Below are positions 1 through 6,814 of a stretch of DNA of 15,345 nt, piece by piece. Below the pieces are notes generated by a model that worked only from the letters and a program-made list of their open reading frames with translations, did not search any database and was not told the DNA's origin. Positions within the stretch are counted from its first letter, which is position 1, and each line of letters opens with the position of its first letter. The stretch covers positions 1 through 15,345 of the forward strand of contig RFHL01000766.1 in assembly GCA_003696875.1 (NCBI GenBank), read 5' to 3'. Source of the stretch: Bacteroidota bacterium (GTDB lineage: Bacteria > Bacteroidota > Bacteroidia > J057). The position numbers were made by a program, and so were the translations under genes.

Positions 1-329
1 ACGAGGATGTTTACGGGGTGGAACTGGACAACGGCATGGAGCTGTTTTTTGATCTGCAGGGGACCTTCCTGGGTACTGGCAGCACCTACGACTGTGACGG
101 GGATGACGACGACTACATAGACCCCGCCACCCTGCCCAGCGCGGTGCTCACCTACATCTCGACCAACTATCCCAACGCAAACATCTACGAGGCCGAGATC
201 GAAGACGACTGCGAAGACGACGACGTGTACAGGGTAGAGCTGGACAATGACGTCGAGCTGTACTTTGACCTCCAGGGGAACTTCCTGGGCACCGATGCCA
301 CCTACGACTGTGACGGGGATGACGACTGA
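1..329 (+). CDS. PepSY-like repeat protein, 3' end (5' truncated by window edge)
   Basis: The open frame enters from the left edge (codons in phase with base 3) and ends at TGA 327-329. A GTG at base 18 lies mid-domain and is not a credible start. The visible part holds the tail of one repeat and one whole repeat, with a period of 72 residues (216 bp). Each repeat carries VELDN..ELYFDLQGNFLG-like strands and an acidic Cys-containing tail (YDCDGDDD); the whole repeat starts with LPSAVLTYISTNYPNANIYEAE. This matches the PepSY-like (BLIP-like) domain common in secreted Bacteroidota proteins, where LPxAVxxYIxxNYP, an acidic stretch and a DxxG strand pair recur. The protein is extremely acidic, which would fit cation binding outside the cytoplasm, but function is unknown in most of the family. 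The signal peptide would lie upstream of the window. The family call is firm; the role is not. Confidence 0.85.
   Translation, partial: EDVYGVELDNGMELFFDLQGTFLGTGSTYDCDGDDDDYIDPATLPSAVLTYISTNYPNANIYEAEIEDDCEDDDVYRVELDNDVELYFDLQGNFLGTDATYDCDGDDD
83..326 (+). repeat. Tandem 216-bp coding repeat with an exact 28-nt copy at each end
   Basis: Bases 83-110 and 299-326 are identical over 28 nt, exactly 216 bp apart, and encode the Asp-rich TYDCDGDDD segment of successive PepSY-like repeats. The sequence around them (18-82 against 234-298) is similar at protein level but has diverged in DNA. This fits tandem domain duplication, with the acidic tail kept or homogenised. More copies may lie upstream of the window. 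Confidence 0.8.
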
Positions 330-452
330 TCGCAGGTGTCAGACCAGCCCAATTAGGTGGACAGACAGGGCATTTTCTTCCTTCCGTAAGCCTTTGGCTA
401 CCGCATTTTCCCGTGCTTTTTCCTGGCTCTGATCTGTCCATCCCCTTTTCGC

Positions 453-487
453 GTGCTCCTCTGTCTCAAGCAGGGGAGCACCTTTTT
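453..487 (+). terminator. Rho-independent terminator after the PepSY-like gene
   Basis: The left arm 453-463 (GTGCTCCTCTG) pairs with the right arm 471-481 (CAGGGGAGCAC) over 11 positions with one T-G wobble. The loop is 7 nt (464-470), and five T residues follow at 483-487. The T run makes it a plus-strand terminator. It lies about 124 nt after the PepSY-like stop and separates that gene from the lipoprotein gene at 591. I see no gene in the rest of 330-590. Confidence 0.7.
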
Positions 488-590
488 GGGTATCCTGTTG
501 GGGCGGGGAGCCGCTCGTTCTTCCTTCATAGGGCAGGACAGCTTATTGGAGGCGAATGGGTAGGTTGATCGGTACCTTAATAAATAAGCG

Positions 591-1685
591 ATGGCGTACC
601 GTTCCTGCCTGTTGTCCATTTGGCTGCTCATCCTGTTCCTGATGGCCTGCCAGCCTCCAGCCGCCTCTACTTCTGACCAACCCCGGCGATTCTTTGCCAG
701 CAACAGCTTCTGGAACCAGCCTATCGGGCCAGATCCTGCCCTCGCGCCGCAAAGCGGCGCCTGGATCGACCTGCTGGCCCAAGACCCCAGCTGCGAACAC
801 ATTGGCATCAATGTCGAATCCTACACCATTCCCATCTATGTTGTCGACAGCCTCACGCCCACGGCCATCATCCGGGAAAGCGCCGAGCTGAAGCGCGCGC
901 ATCAGGATTTTCCTGGCAGCCAGGTCTTCCACCAGGGTCCGCGATTTCGGGGACAGCCGGTCCCGATTCCGGCCAGGCTGGCGCCATCGCCCGGGACCGA
1001 TGCCCATGTCGCCATGGTCGACTATGCGCGGGGCCTGGCCTGGGATATGTGGTACGTCTTCCAGGACAGCAGCGGGCAGTGGTGCTCCCACACCGGCATG
1101 CAGTACGATCTGTACGGGTCGGGGGTCTTCGATCCGGCGGCCTTTCCCGTCGAGGTCGGAACCAGCATTCATGGACATGGGCCGGGGCGGGCAGCAGGGG
1201 TGCCCATCATCGCCGGGGCCATCATGCACCACGAGGTGCTGGCCGGAAAGATCGAGCACAAGTTGGCCGGAGCCTTGCGCTATGTGGCCTATCAGGAGTT
1301 TGCCTATCCTCCCGCCGTCTGGACCGACGGCAACTATGAGGGCGGCATCCCGGAGGGAGCCATTATCCAGCTCGATCCCGAGCTGGATCTGGGGGCCTTT
1401 GACCTGACGGAGGCGGAGCAGGTGGTCGCGCGCGCCCTGCAGGAATACGGCATGGTGATCGTGGATTTTGCGCGGGGCAGCACCCTCTATGCCGAAGGGC
1501 TCTGGTATGACGCCAGTCGCAGCTGGCAAGGCCTGCTGCGGGGCTGGGCTGAGCCCGGCGGCATCAAAAGCATTCCCGTGCAGTACTATCGGGTACTGGA
1601 TCCCGGGGACCGCCTGCGCAGCGGGGGGGACCGCAAGAAGGCCTTTTTTCTGGAATCGTTTGAGATGCCCCGGAATTGTGACTAG
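591..1685 (+). CDS. Secreted lipoprotein of a conserved uncharacterised family
   Basis: This 364-residue protein begins with a lipoprotein signal peptide: a hydrophobic stretch of about residues 7-19 and lipobox LMAC with Cys20. It should therefore be anchored in the outer membrane or periplasm. The mature part has an N-terminal FFASNSFWNQPI block, a YTIPIYVVDS strand, GTDAHVAMVDYARGLAWDMW around residues 138-157, a glycine-rich HGHGPGRAAGVPIIAGAI segment and a late ALQEYGMVIVD block. From memory, this pattern (SFWN..PI, ..WD.W.., GLP..AG, LQ.YG..VVD) recurs in secreted proteins of Actinobacteria and Chloroflexi usually annotated as hypothetical. I know of no demonstrated activity. ATG 591 is chosen because the signal peptide starts there. 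A weak -7-like TACCTTAA lies at 573-580. The neighbours downstream are an exported esterase and a sulfatase, so a glycan-related role is possible but is only inference. Confidence 0.85.
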   Translation: MAYRSCLLSIWLLILFLMACQPPAASTSDQPRRFFASNSFWNQPIGPDPALAPQSGAWIDLLAQDPSCEHIGINVESYTIPIYVVDSLTPTAIIRESAELKRAHQDFPGSQVFHQGPRFRGQPVPIPARLAPSPGTDAHVAMVDYARGLAWDMWYVFQDSSGQWCSHTGMQYDLYGSGVFDPAAFPVEVGTSIHGHGPGRAAGVPIIAGAIMHHEVLAGKIEHKLAGALRYVAYQEFAYPPAVWTDGNYEGGIPEGAIIQLDPELDLGAFDLTEAEQVVARALQEYGMVIVDFARGSTLYAEGLWYDASRSWQGLLRGWAEPGGIKSIPVQYYRVLDPGDRLRSGGDRKKAFFLESFEMPRNCD

Positions 1686-1725
1686 TCTTTGCCCATAACC
1701 GATACCCAAACCCGCATCTGCTGTG

Positions 1726-1733
1726 TATCTTTA
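1726..1733 (+). promoter_or_regulatory. Candidate -7 promoter element for the esterase gene
   Basis: TATCTTTA at 1726-1733 matches seven of the eight positions of the Bacteroidota -7 consensus TAnnTTTG and lies 35 nt before the esterase ATG. No TTTG sits at the usual spacing of about 19 nt upstream; the nearest, 1688-1691, is too far. It is therefore a half-match only. The same octamer occurs at 14184-14191. Confidence 0.3.
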
Positions 1734-1768
1734 TACGCATTCTCTTTCCTACGCAAACCCATTGCCCC

Positions 1769-3082
1769 ATGCCTAGCTTTCTTCGCTCCACTTCCCTGAT
1801 TTGGCTCCTCCTCATCGGAAGCCTGTGGGCCCAGCCCCGGCAATCGCTGGTCCAGCTGGATGTGCATCCCCTGGCCGAGACCTGGACCTATGAGCTGGGC
1901 GAACGGGCGGACTTTGCGGTGCGGGTCAGCCGCAACGGGCACCCTTTGCGCAATGTGTCGATCCGCTACGAGATCGGTCCGGAGTGTATGCCTGCCGTGA
2001 TCAGGGACTCCCTCGCCCTGCCGGAGGGAGAAACCATCCTGACCGGCCTGGCCGGGGAGGAGCCGGGCTTTGTGCGCTGCCAGGTGTGGGTAGAGGTGGA
2101 AGGCAAAACCTACCAGGCCTGGGGCACGGCCGGTTTTGCTCCGGACCAGCTTACTCCGGTCATCCCCCAGCCGAAGGACTTCGAGGCCTTTTGGGACAGC
2201 GCCAAGTCTGATCTGGCCCGCATCCCGTTGGAGCCACACCTTACCCCGCTACCCGAATACAGCACGGACAAGGTCGATGCGTACCATCTTCGTCTCAACA
2301 CCCTGGCTTCCCCCAACTGGCACGGCAACTATGGCCATGTCTACGGCATCCTGTGTGTCCCTAAAGCGCCAGGCCTTTATCCGGCCCTGCTCAACGTGCC
2401 CGGGGCGGGTGCCCGCCCCTACTACCCCGATGCACGCGCCAACGAGGGCCTGATCACGCTGACCATCGGTATCCACGGCATCCCGGTTACGCTGGAGGAA
2501 CATGTTTACACTGATCTGATGCGCGGGGCAATCATGGACTACTGGACCAAGGGGATGGAGCATCGTGACACATACTACTACAAGCGGGTCTACCTGGCCT
2601 GTGTGCGGGCCATCGACTATCTGGTGAGCCGCCCGGAATTTGACGGAAAAGCCCTCGGCGTCACGGGAGGCAGCCAGGGAGGGGCGCTTTCGATTGTCAC
2701 CGCCGGCCTTGATGAACGGGTTACCCATCTGGCGGCCTTTTACCCGGCCCTGTGCGACCTGACGGGCTACCTGCATGGCCGCGCCGGAGGCTGGCCGCAT
2801 ATGTTCAGCGACTACGACCCTGCGGTCAGCCCCGGCTGGCTGACCACGGCCCCCTACTATGATGTGGTCAACTTTGCCCGGCGGGTCACCGCCCGGGGCT
2901 GGTACGCCTGGGGCTATAACGACAATGTCTGCCCCCCCACTTCCATGCACGCGGCCTACAATGTCATCACGGCCCCCAAGGAATTCCACCCTTTCTACGA
3001 AACGGCGCACTGGACCTATCCCGAAGAACAGGCCGCCGCTACCGCCTGGCTGCTGGAGAGCCTGAGGGACGTGCGGCCTTGA
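1769..3082 (+). CDS. Exported acetyl xylan esterase-like alpha/beta hydrolase (CE7 family)
   Basis: This 437-residue protein has a Sec signal peptide (hydrophobic LIWLLLIGSLWAQ, cleavage likely near residue 22). An N-terminal beta-rich domain of about residues 25-130 is followed by an alpha/beta hydrolase domain. The nucleophile motif GGSQGG places the catalytic Ser at 302. Asp385 (in GYNDNVCPP) and His414 (in ETAHW) complete a likely triad in the expected order. The CPPTSMHAAYN segment after the Asp is typical of the CE7 acetyl xylan esterase/cephalosporin C deacetylase family, which removes O-acetyl groups from sugars. The family core is roughly 320 residues; the extra length is the N-terminal domain, as in other Bacteroidota relatives. 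It follows the unknown lipoprotein by 83 bp on the same strand and precedes the sulfatase. The exact substrate cannot be read from sequence. Confidence 0.9.
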   Translation: MPSFLRSTSLIWLLLIGSLWAQPRQSLVQLDVHPLAETWTYELGERADFAVRVSRNGHPLRNVSIRYEIGPECMPAVIRDSLALPEGETILTGLAGEEPGFVRCQVWVEVEGKTYQAWGTAGFAPDQLTPVIPQPKDFEAFWDSAKSDLARIPLEPHLTPLPEYSTDKVDAYHLRLNTLASPNWHGNYGHVYGILCVPKAPGLYPALLNVPGAGARPYYPDARANEGLITLTIGIHGIPVTLEEHVYTDLMRGAIMDYWTKGMEHRDTYYYKRVYLACVRAIDYLVSRPEFDGKALGVTGGSQGGALSIVTAGLDERVTHLAAFYPALCDLTGYLHGRAGGWPHMFSDYDPAVSPGWLTTAPYYDVVNFARRVTARGWYAWGYNDNVCPPTSMHAAYNVITAPKEFHPFYETAHWTYPEEQAAATAWLLESLRDVRP

Positions 3083-3448
3083 GGGGAGGGCAAGAGCGTA
3101 AAGCGTAGGAAGTGCCTGAGAGGGTATTATTCCGGGTGAGCCTGATACTTGTTCTGAGCTGGATGGCCTGTGGCATCCCGGCCGGCTGGCCGGGCTTTTC
3201 CGTGCAGCGGGTGTTTCGGGCTAAGCGGTTTCATATTCCAGGGAGAATCCGCGTGTGTGGAAAAGGGCGTTCGGCGAATGTGACGGAATGGGGACGAGAT
3301 CCCCGGAAACCTGATCCCGCGGGAAATGGCTGGCTACCAGAATGAAGTACGGGTGGAAATGGGCTGAGAAAATCCCACATCTCAGCCCGGAAAGCACAGG
3401 GTGGCTTTCTGACCGAGGCTTTGCTTCTTTCCCCAAAGCCATCGACTT
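3083..3448 (+). other. 366-bp intergenic stretch without a convincing gene
   Basis: The gap between the esterase and sulfatase genes holds one clear structure, the hairpin at 3177-3199. A GTG-initiated frame at 3112-3345 (77 codons) starts like a lipoprotein (LILVLSWMACG) but continues as Arg/Gly/Pro-rich sequence without a domain, and the hairpin lies inside it. It may be noise or the remnant of a lost lipoprotein gene. No Bacteroidota-type -33/-7 pair with good spacing was found for the sulfatase. Confidence 0.5.
3177..3199 (+). terminator. Possible rho-independent terminator after the esterase
   Basis: A perfect 7-bp GC stem, CCCGGCC (3177-3183) with GGCCGGG (3188-3194), has a 4-nt loop and is followed by CTTTTC. 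It lies about 95 nt downstream of the esterase stop. The T run is only four bases, so termination would be modest. The alternative is a chance palindrome in GC-rich DNA. Confidence 0.4.
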
Positions 3449-4906
3449 ATGCGCCAAACGCCCCTCATTGCGCTCCTGGGCCTGCTCCTTTTGGGCTGCG
3501 GGCCTGATACCACGCCTCCTCTACCGGAGCAACCCAATATCCTCCTCATCTTCGTCGACGACATGTCCTGGGGCAGCCTGCCGCCCTATGGCAAGGACTA
3601 TCTGGATATGCCCCACCTGGAAAAGCTGGCGGCTGACGGCATGCTCTTTACCGACGCCTGGGTGACGCCGCAGTGTACCCCTACCCGGGCCAGCCTGCTC
3701 ACCGGGCAGGCCACCGCCCGCAACCGCATGTGGCACGTCATCGGGCCCTACGGTCACCCGTACGCCAAGCTCAGCGAGCCCGAATACCTTGAGCAACTGC
3801 CCCGCGACACCTACACCTTGGGCAAGGCCTTGCAGGACAACGGCTACACCACCGGCATCTTTGGCAAGTGGCACCTGAGCAATGACGAAACCGGCTACTA
3901 TACCTACTTGCTGGAGCCGGGCCGGGAGGCCTACGGCTGGGACTACAGCAACCCCCAGACGGACCCCACCGAGTACCAAAATCGCCCTGGCAAGGGCGTG
4001 GAGATGCTCACCCAGGAGGCTATGGACTTTATGAGCCGGGCCGTGGCCGAGGGGAAACCCTTCTTTGCCTATCTCTCCCAGCACGCCATGCACAGCCGGG
4101 TGGTGACCCCTGACACCCTGGTGGAGAAATACCTGCGCCAGGGCTGGCCCCGGCAGGAGATACAAGTGGACCGGGTGCATTGGGGCTCCAATGCCGACTA
4201 CCTCGGCCTGCTCGACTACCTGGACCAGAGCATCGGGCAACTAGAGGCCCACCTGACCGAGCTCGGCATCACCGACAACACCGTGGTGATCTTCCTCACC
4301 GACAATGGTGGGGAGGACGAATACTTCGACAACTACCCGCTGCGCTACGGCAAGGGCACCCCCTACGAGGGCGGCATCCGGGTGCCCTTCATCGTGAAAT
4401 GGCCGGGCCAGGTCCCGGCCGGGGTGCAGAATACCCTGCCTGTGCAGGTCGCCGATCTCTATCCCACCCTCGTCGCCCTGGCGGGCGGCAAGATGCAGCA
4501 AGCCCACGAGGTCGACGGAGTCGACCTGAGCGGCGTCCTCACCCGGGGCGAAAGCCTGGACCGGGAAAGCCTCTACGGCTATATGCCTCTCTATGACCTA
4601 CTGTGGGGAGCGAGCCCGGCGGCGATTATCCGTCAGGGAGACTACAAATTGATCCACTACTTCGGCGACTGGTTTGACGTCGAGGACAGCATGGCCTACC
4701 ATCCCGAGGCCAAGACCGAGCTCTTTAACCTGAAGACCGACATCGGGGAGCGGCACGACCTTTCTGAGGTCGAACCGGAGCGTACGGCTGTCATGCGGCA
4801 GGAACTGCTCGACTGGCTGGTCCGGATGGAGGTGGATTTGCCTACGCCCAATCCCCGTTACAACCCGGACAGCGTCTACGTGAAGCGGCGGGGGCAGCAG
4901 TTTTAG
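3449..4906 (+). CDS. Lipoprotein S1 family sulfatase (arylsulfatase type)
   Basis: This 485-residue protein hydrolyses sulfate esters, probably on sulfated glycans. It has a lipoprotein signal with lipobox LLGC (Cys17). The metal-binding pair Asp37-Asp38 sits in NILLIFVDDMSWG. The sulfatase signature CTPTRASLLTG has Cys76, which is converted to formylglycine in this family. GKWHL carries Lys140 and His142, and FLTDNGG carries Asp285-Asn286, the second metal-binding pair. The C-terminal region (LFNLKTDIGERHDLSEVEPE) is usual for the family, and the length is typical. Because the residue is Cys, activity needs a formylglycine-generating enzyme or an anaerobic sulfatase maturase, and neither is in this window. 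The esterase lies upstream on the same strand, which suggests joint removal of ester decorations. The stop is only 23 bp from the end of the convergent Anbu gene. Confidence 0.95.
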   Translation: MRQTPLIALLGLLLLGCGPDTTPPLPEQPNILLIFVDDMSWGSLPPYGKDYLDMPHLEKLAADGMLFTDAWVTPQCTPTRASLLTGQATARNRMWHVIGPYGHPYAKLSEPEYLEQLPRDTYTLGKALQDNGYTTGIFGKWHLSNDETGYYTYLLEPGREAYGWDYSNPQTDPTEYQNRPGKGVEMLTQEAMDFMSRAVAEGKPFFAYLSQHAMHSRVVTPDTLVEKYLRQGWPRQEIQVDRVHWGSNADYLGLLDYLDQSIGQLEAHLTELGITDNTVVIFLTDNGGEDEYFDNYPLRYGKGTPYEGGIRVPFIVKWPGQVPAGVQNTLPVQVADLYPTLVALAGGKMQQAHEVDGVDLSGVLTRGESLDRESLYGYMPLYDLLWGASPAAIIRQGDYKLIHYFGDWFDVEDSMAYHPEAKTELFNLKTDIGERHDLSEVEPERTAVMRQELLDWLVRMEVDLPTPNPRYNPDSVYVKRRGQQF

Positions 4907-4929
4907 GCGGCCCGGTTCTGGCGAGAAAA

Positions 4930-5676
4930 CTACTGCTGACCGTCCTGGATGGGAGGTTGGAGGTGAATCAGTTCGTCGGCCCAATCATCGGGAATCTGAG
5001 TAATCAGATGTTTGAGCTGATTGCCCCACTGCTCGGCCAGGTGTCGGATTTCCTCTTCGTAGTAGCGCCGCTCGATCATGTGGCCAGTACTGGCCTCGTA
5101 GATGACCACATCTATGGGGTAGCCTACGTCATTGGCGCTCACGCGGGTGGAGTCAAACGAGAGAAAGCCTGTCTTGAGAGCAAACCGCAAAGTAGAGGCA
5201 TAGGTCAGCACCCGGTTGAGGATGGGCTTGCCATAGCCCGAATTGCCGATAATGGTAAAAGGGGTAGCCTCCCCGATTTCTATCCAGTTGCCCTCGGGAT
5301 ACAGCATATAGAGCTTGTGCTCCTTGTCATTGGCCAGCTTTCCCCCCACGATGGTGAAGAGGTTGAAGTACAAGCCTGACTCGGCCAGGGCGGCCTTGTC
5401 CTCGCTGGCTACCCGGCGTAGTTGGGCGCAAAAGGCGTTTACGGCCTTGTAGGTTTTGTCAAACTCGAAGGTATCCTCGGCCAGGATTTCCTCAAAGTAG
5501 GTGACCGCCTTGTCCCGGATGGAGCGCAGGCCCGAAGTCATCAGAAAGAGATGATTGTTGCCATGCGAGAGGATCGATATCTTCTTGGCGGTCGTGGTCT
5601 CGGAGCCGGAGGTGATGCGCGTATCGGCGAGCGCCACCAGGCCATCCTTTACTTTGATTCCCAGGCAGTAAGTCAT
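4930..5676 (-). CDS. anbu: Anbu, ancestral proteasome-type beta subunit (bacterial proteasome homologue)
   Basis: This 248-residue protein begins MTYCLGIKVKDGLVALADTR. Removal of Met1 would expose Thr2 as the N-terminal nucleophile, as in proteasome and HslV beta subunits. Asp18 and Lys31/Lys32 (in TTTAKKI) are placed like the catalytic Asp17 and Lys33 of that fold. GNSGYGKPILNRVL and DVGYPIDVVIYE are typical of Anbu, and the length fits Anbu rather than the shorter HslV (about 175 residues). There is no signal peptide, so it is cytoplasmic. Relatives assemble into open-helical or lock-washer rings rather than closed barrels. It is the last gene of the minus-strand arm, 122 bp after the alpha-E gene, and no recognisable AAA unfoldase partner lies in the window. 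The gap contains no TAnnTTTG match on this strand, so cotranscription with the upstream genes is likely. Protein substrates remain unknown. Confidence 0.92.
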   Translation of the reverse strand: MTYCLGIKVKDGLVALADTRITSGSETTTAKKISILSHGNNHLFLMTSGLRSIRDKAVTYFEEILAEDTFEFDKTYKAVNAFCAQLRRVASEDKAALAESGLYFNLFTIVGGKLANDKEHKLYMLYPEGNWIEIGEATPFTIIGNSGYGKPILNRVLTYASTLRFALKTGFLSFDSTRVSANDVGYPIDVVIYEASTGHMIERRYYEEEIRHLAEQWGNQLKHLITQIPDDWADELIHLQPPIQDGQQ

Positions 5677-5798
5677 GTGAGTGAATTGGTGTTGGGTCAG
5701 GAAGGCTGGGCGACGCTATGAAGGCTGAGGCTTTCGGAGGCGCTTCCTCACCGGTGCGTACGCTCTCCCTGCGGTTAAACGGCGGGGGGAGAGGCTGG

Positions 5799-6737
5799 TT
5801 AGGAGAACTGAAAGTATTTTTGCTCGATCAGGTCGTTGAGGGAAAAAATCTGCGCCGACGCCCGGTCAAAGAAGGCATTGCCCTCCGCGAGGGCCTCCTC
5901 CACCTCCAAGAACCGGAAGTGGCAGGCTAACTTGCCCGCCTGGAACATCAGGGGCTCATTGGGGTCGGAAGAAAAGCTCAGCATCCCCAGGAGATCCTGG
6001 ACCCGCTTGAGGCTGTAGGCCATCGAGCGGGGAAAGCGGGGATGGGAGAGCAAAAACGCGCATACGGAGGCCTCCGTCTGATCTTTTTGAAAGATCCGCC
6101 GGTGCATGTCCAGGGCTTCGAGCACCTTGAGGGTGATCGTCAACTGGTAGCGCCTGAGCGGGATATTGGCCCCATGTTCCGTGAGGATGCTGATGTCGTT
6201 GAGCTTGCTCCTCAAGATCCGGATGACCTGCGCCGAGCGCTCCAGGTAGATACCCATTTCGATGAAGACCCAAATATCGTCGTGCACCAGGGTATGGTCG
6301 AGGTAGGAGCGGATCAAGGCACAATGTTTGGCTGCCTGTACGGTGAAGTTGTACAACCCCCGGGTCTGATAATCCGCTGCGGGGTAGTCCCTGACAAAGA
6401 GGTAATACTGGTTGATGACCTCCCACAGCTCGGTAGAGATGGTATAGCGAACCGAGCGGGCGTTTTCCCTGGCGGCGTATACCGTAGAGAGCAGGGAGTT
6501 GGGGATGCTGGTATCCTTGCCGACTTTGACCAGAACGTCCTGATCCTCAATAGGGGCATTGGGGTCAATCTCAATCCCATACATCATGAGGATTGACCGA
6601 TACACAAAAGGCTTGTTTTGCATCATGGGGGTATCCATGAGTGACAAATACTCTACCTTGAGGTAGCGGGCCAGGTGTTCTGAGCGCTCGATATAGCGAC
6701 CGATCCAGAAGAGGGAATTCGCAACACGTGCAAGCAT
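5799..6737 (-). CDS. Alpha-E domain protein (DUF403)
   Basis: This 312-residue, almost wholly helical cytoplasmic protein begins MLARVANSLFWIGRYIERSE, the standard N-terminus of alpha-E proteins. A longer in-frame version, starting 16 codons upstream at 6785, adds a Pro/Arg-rich leader unlike the family and is not chosen. Further family blocks include YLSLMDTP, ENARSVRYTISTELWEVIN and a long C-terminal helical region. Alpha-E proteins have no proven catalytic activity. They nearly always neighbour circularly permuted ATP-grasp and transglutaminase genes and are thought to act with them. Here the gene lies 77 bp downstream of the ATP-grasp gene and 122 bp upstream of Anbu on the same strand, consistent with one operon. 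Confidence 0.92.
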   Translation of the reverse strand: MLARVANSLFWIGRYIERSEHLARYLKVEYLSLMDTPMMQNKPFVYRSILMMYGIEIDPNAPIEDQDVLVKVGKDTSIPNSLLSTVYAARENARSVRYTISTELWEVINQYYLFVRDYPAADYQTRGLYNFTVQAAKHCALIRSYLDHTLVHDDIWVFIEMGIYLERSAQVIRILRSKLNDISILTEHGANIPLRRYQLTITLKVLEALDMHRRIFQKDQTEASVCAFLLSHPRFPRSMAYSLKRVQDLLGMLSFSSDPNEPLMFQAGKLACHFRFLEVEEALAEGNAFFDRASAQIFSLNDLIEQKYFQFS

Positions 6738-6814
6738 AAGGGAGGCTTTGGGTCTGGGGAAGAGAGAGCCGGGAAGTGATAACAAAGGCCTTTCTCAAGC
6801 ATGAAATGAGGTCA

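Noticed and set aside
543..1709. Long open frame on the minus strand opposite the unknown lipoprotein gene
   Set aside because: It is antisense to a gene with a clear signal peptide and family-like motifs. Its translation is low-complexity Gly/Pro/Arg/His-rich sequence typical of the opposite strand of GC-rich coding DNA.
3112..3345. 77-codon GTG-initiated frame beginning like a lipoprotein (LILVLSWMACG)
   Set aside because: The rest is Arg/Gly/Pro-rich without a domain, it contains the 3177-3199 hairpin, and it has no supporting context. It could be a gene remnant, but that cannot be shown.
4894..4938. Imperfect inverted repeat (GCAGCAGTTTT ... AAAACTACTGCTG) across the sulfatase and Anbu stops
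   Set aside because: The arms differ by a 3-nt insertion, the loop is long and no GC-rich stem with a T run results, so a bidirectional terminator is not supported.
5763..5793. Hairpin with a 7-bp stem (CTCTCCC/GGGAGAG) just after the alpha-E stop
   Set aside because: The loop is 17 nt and there is no T run on the minus strand; too weak to call a terminator or attenuator between alpha-E and Anbu.
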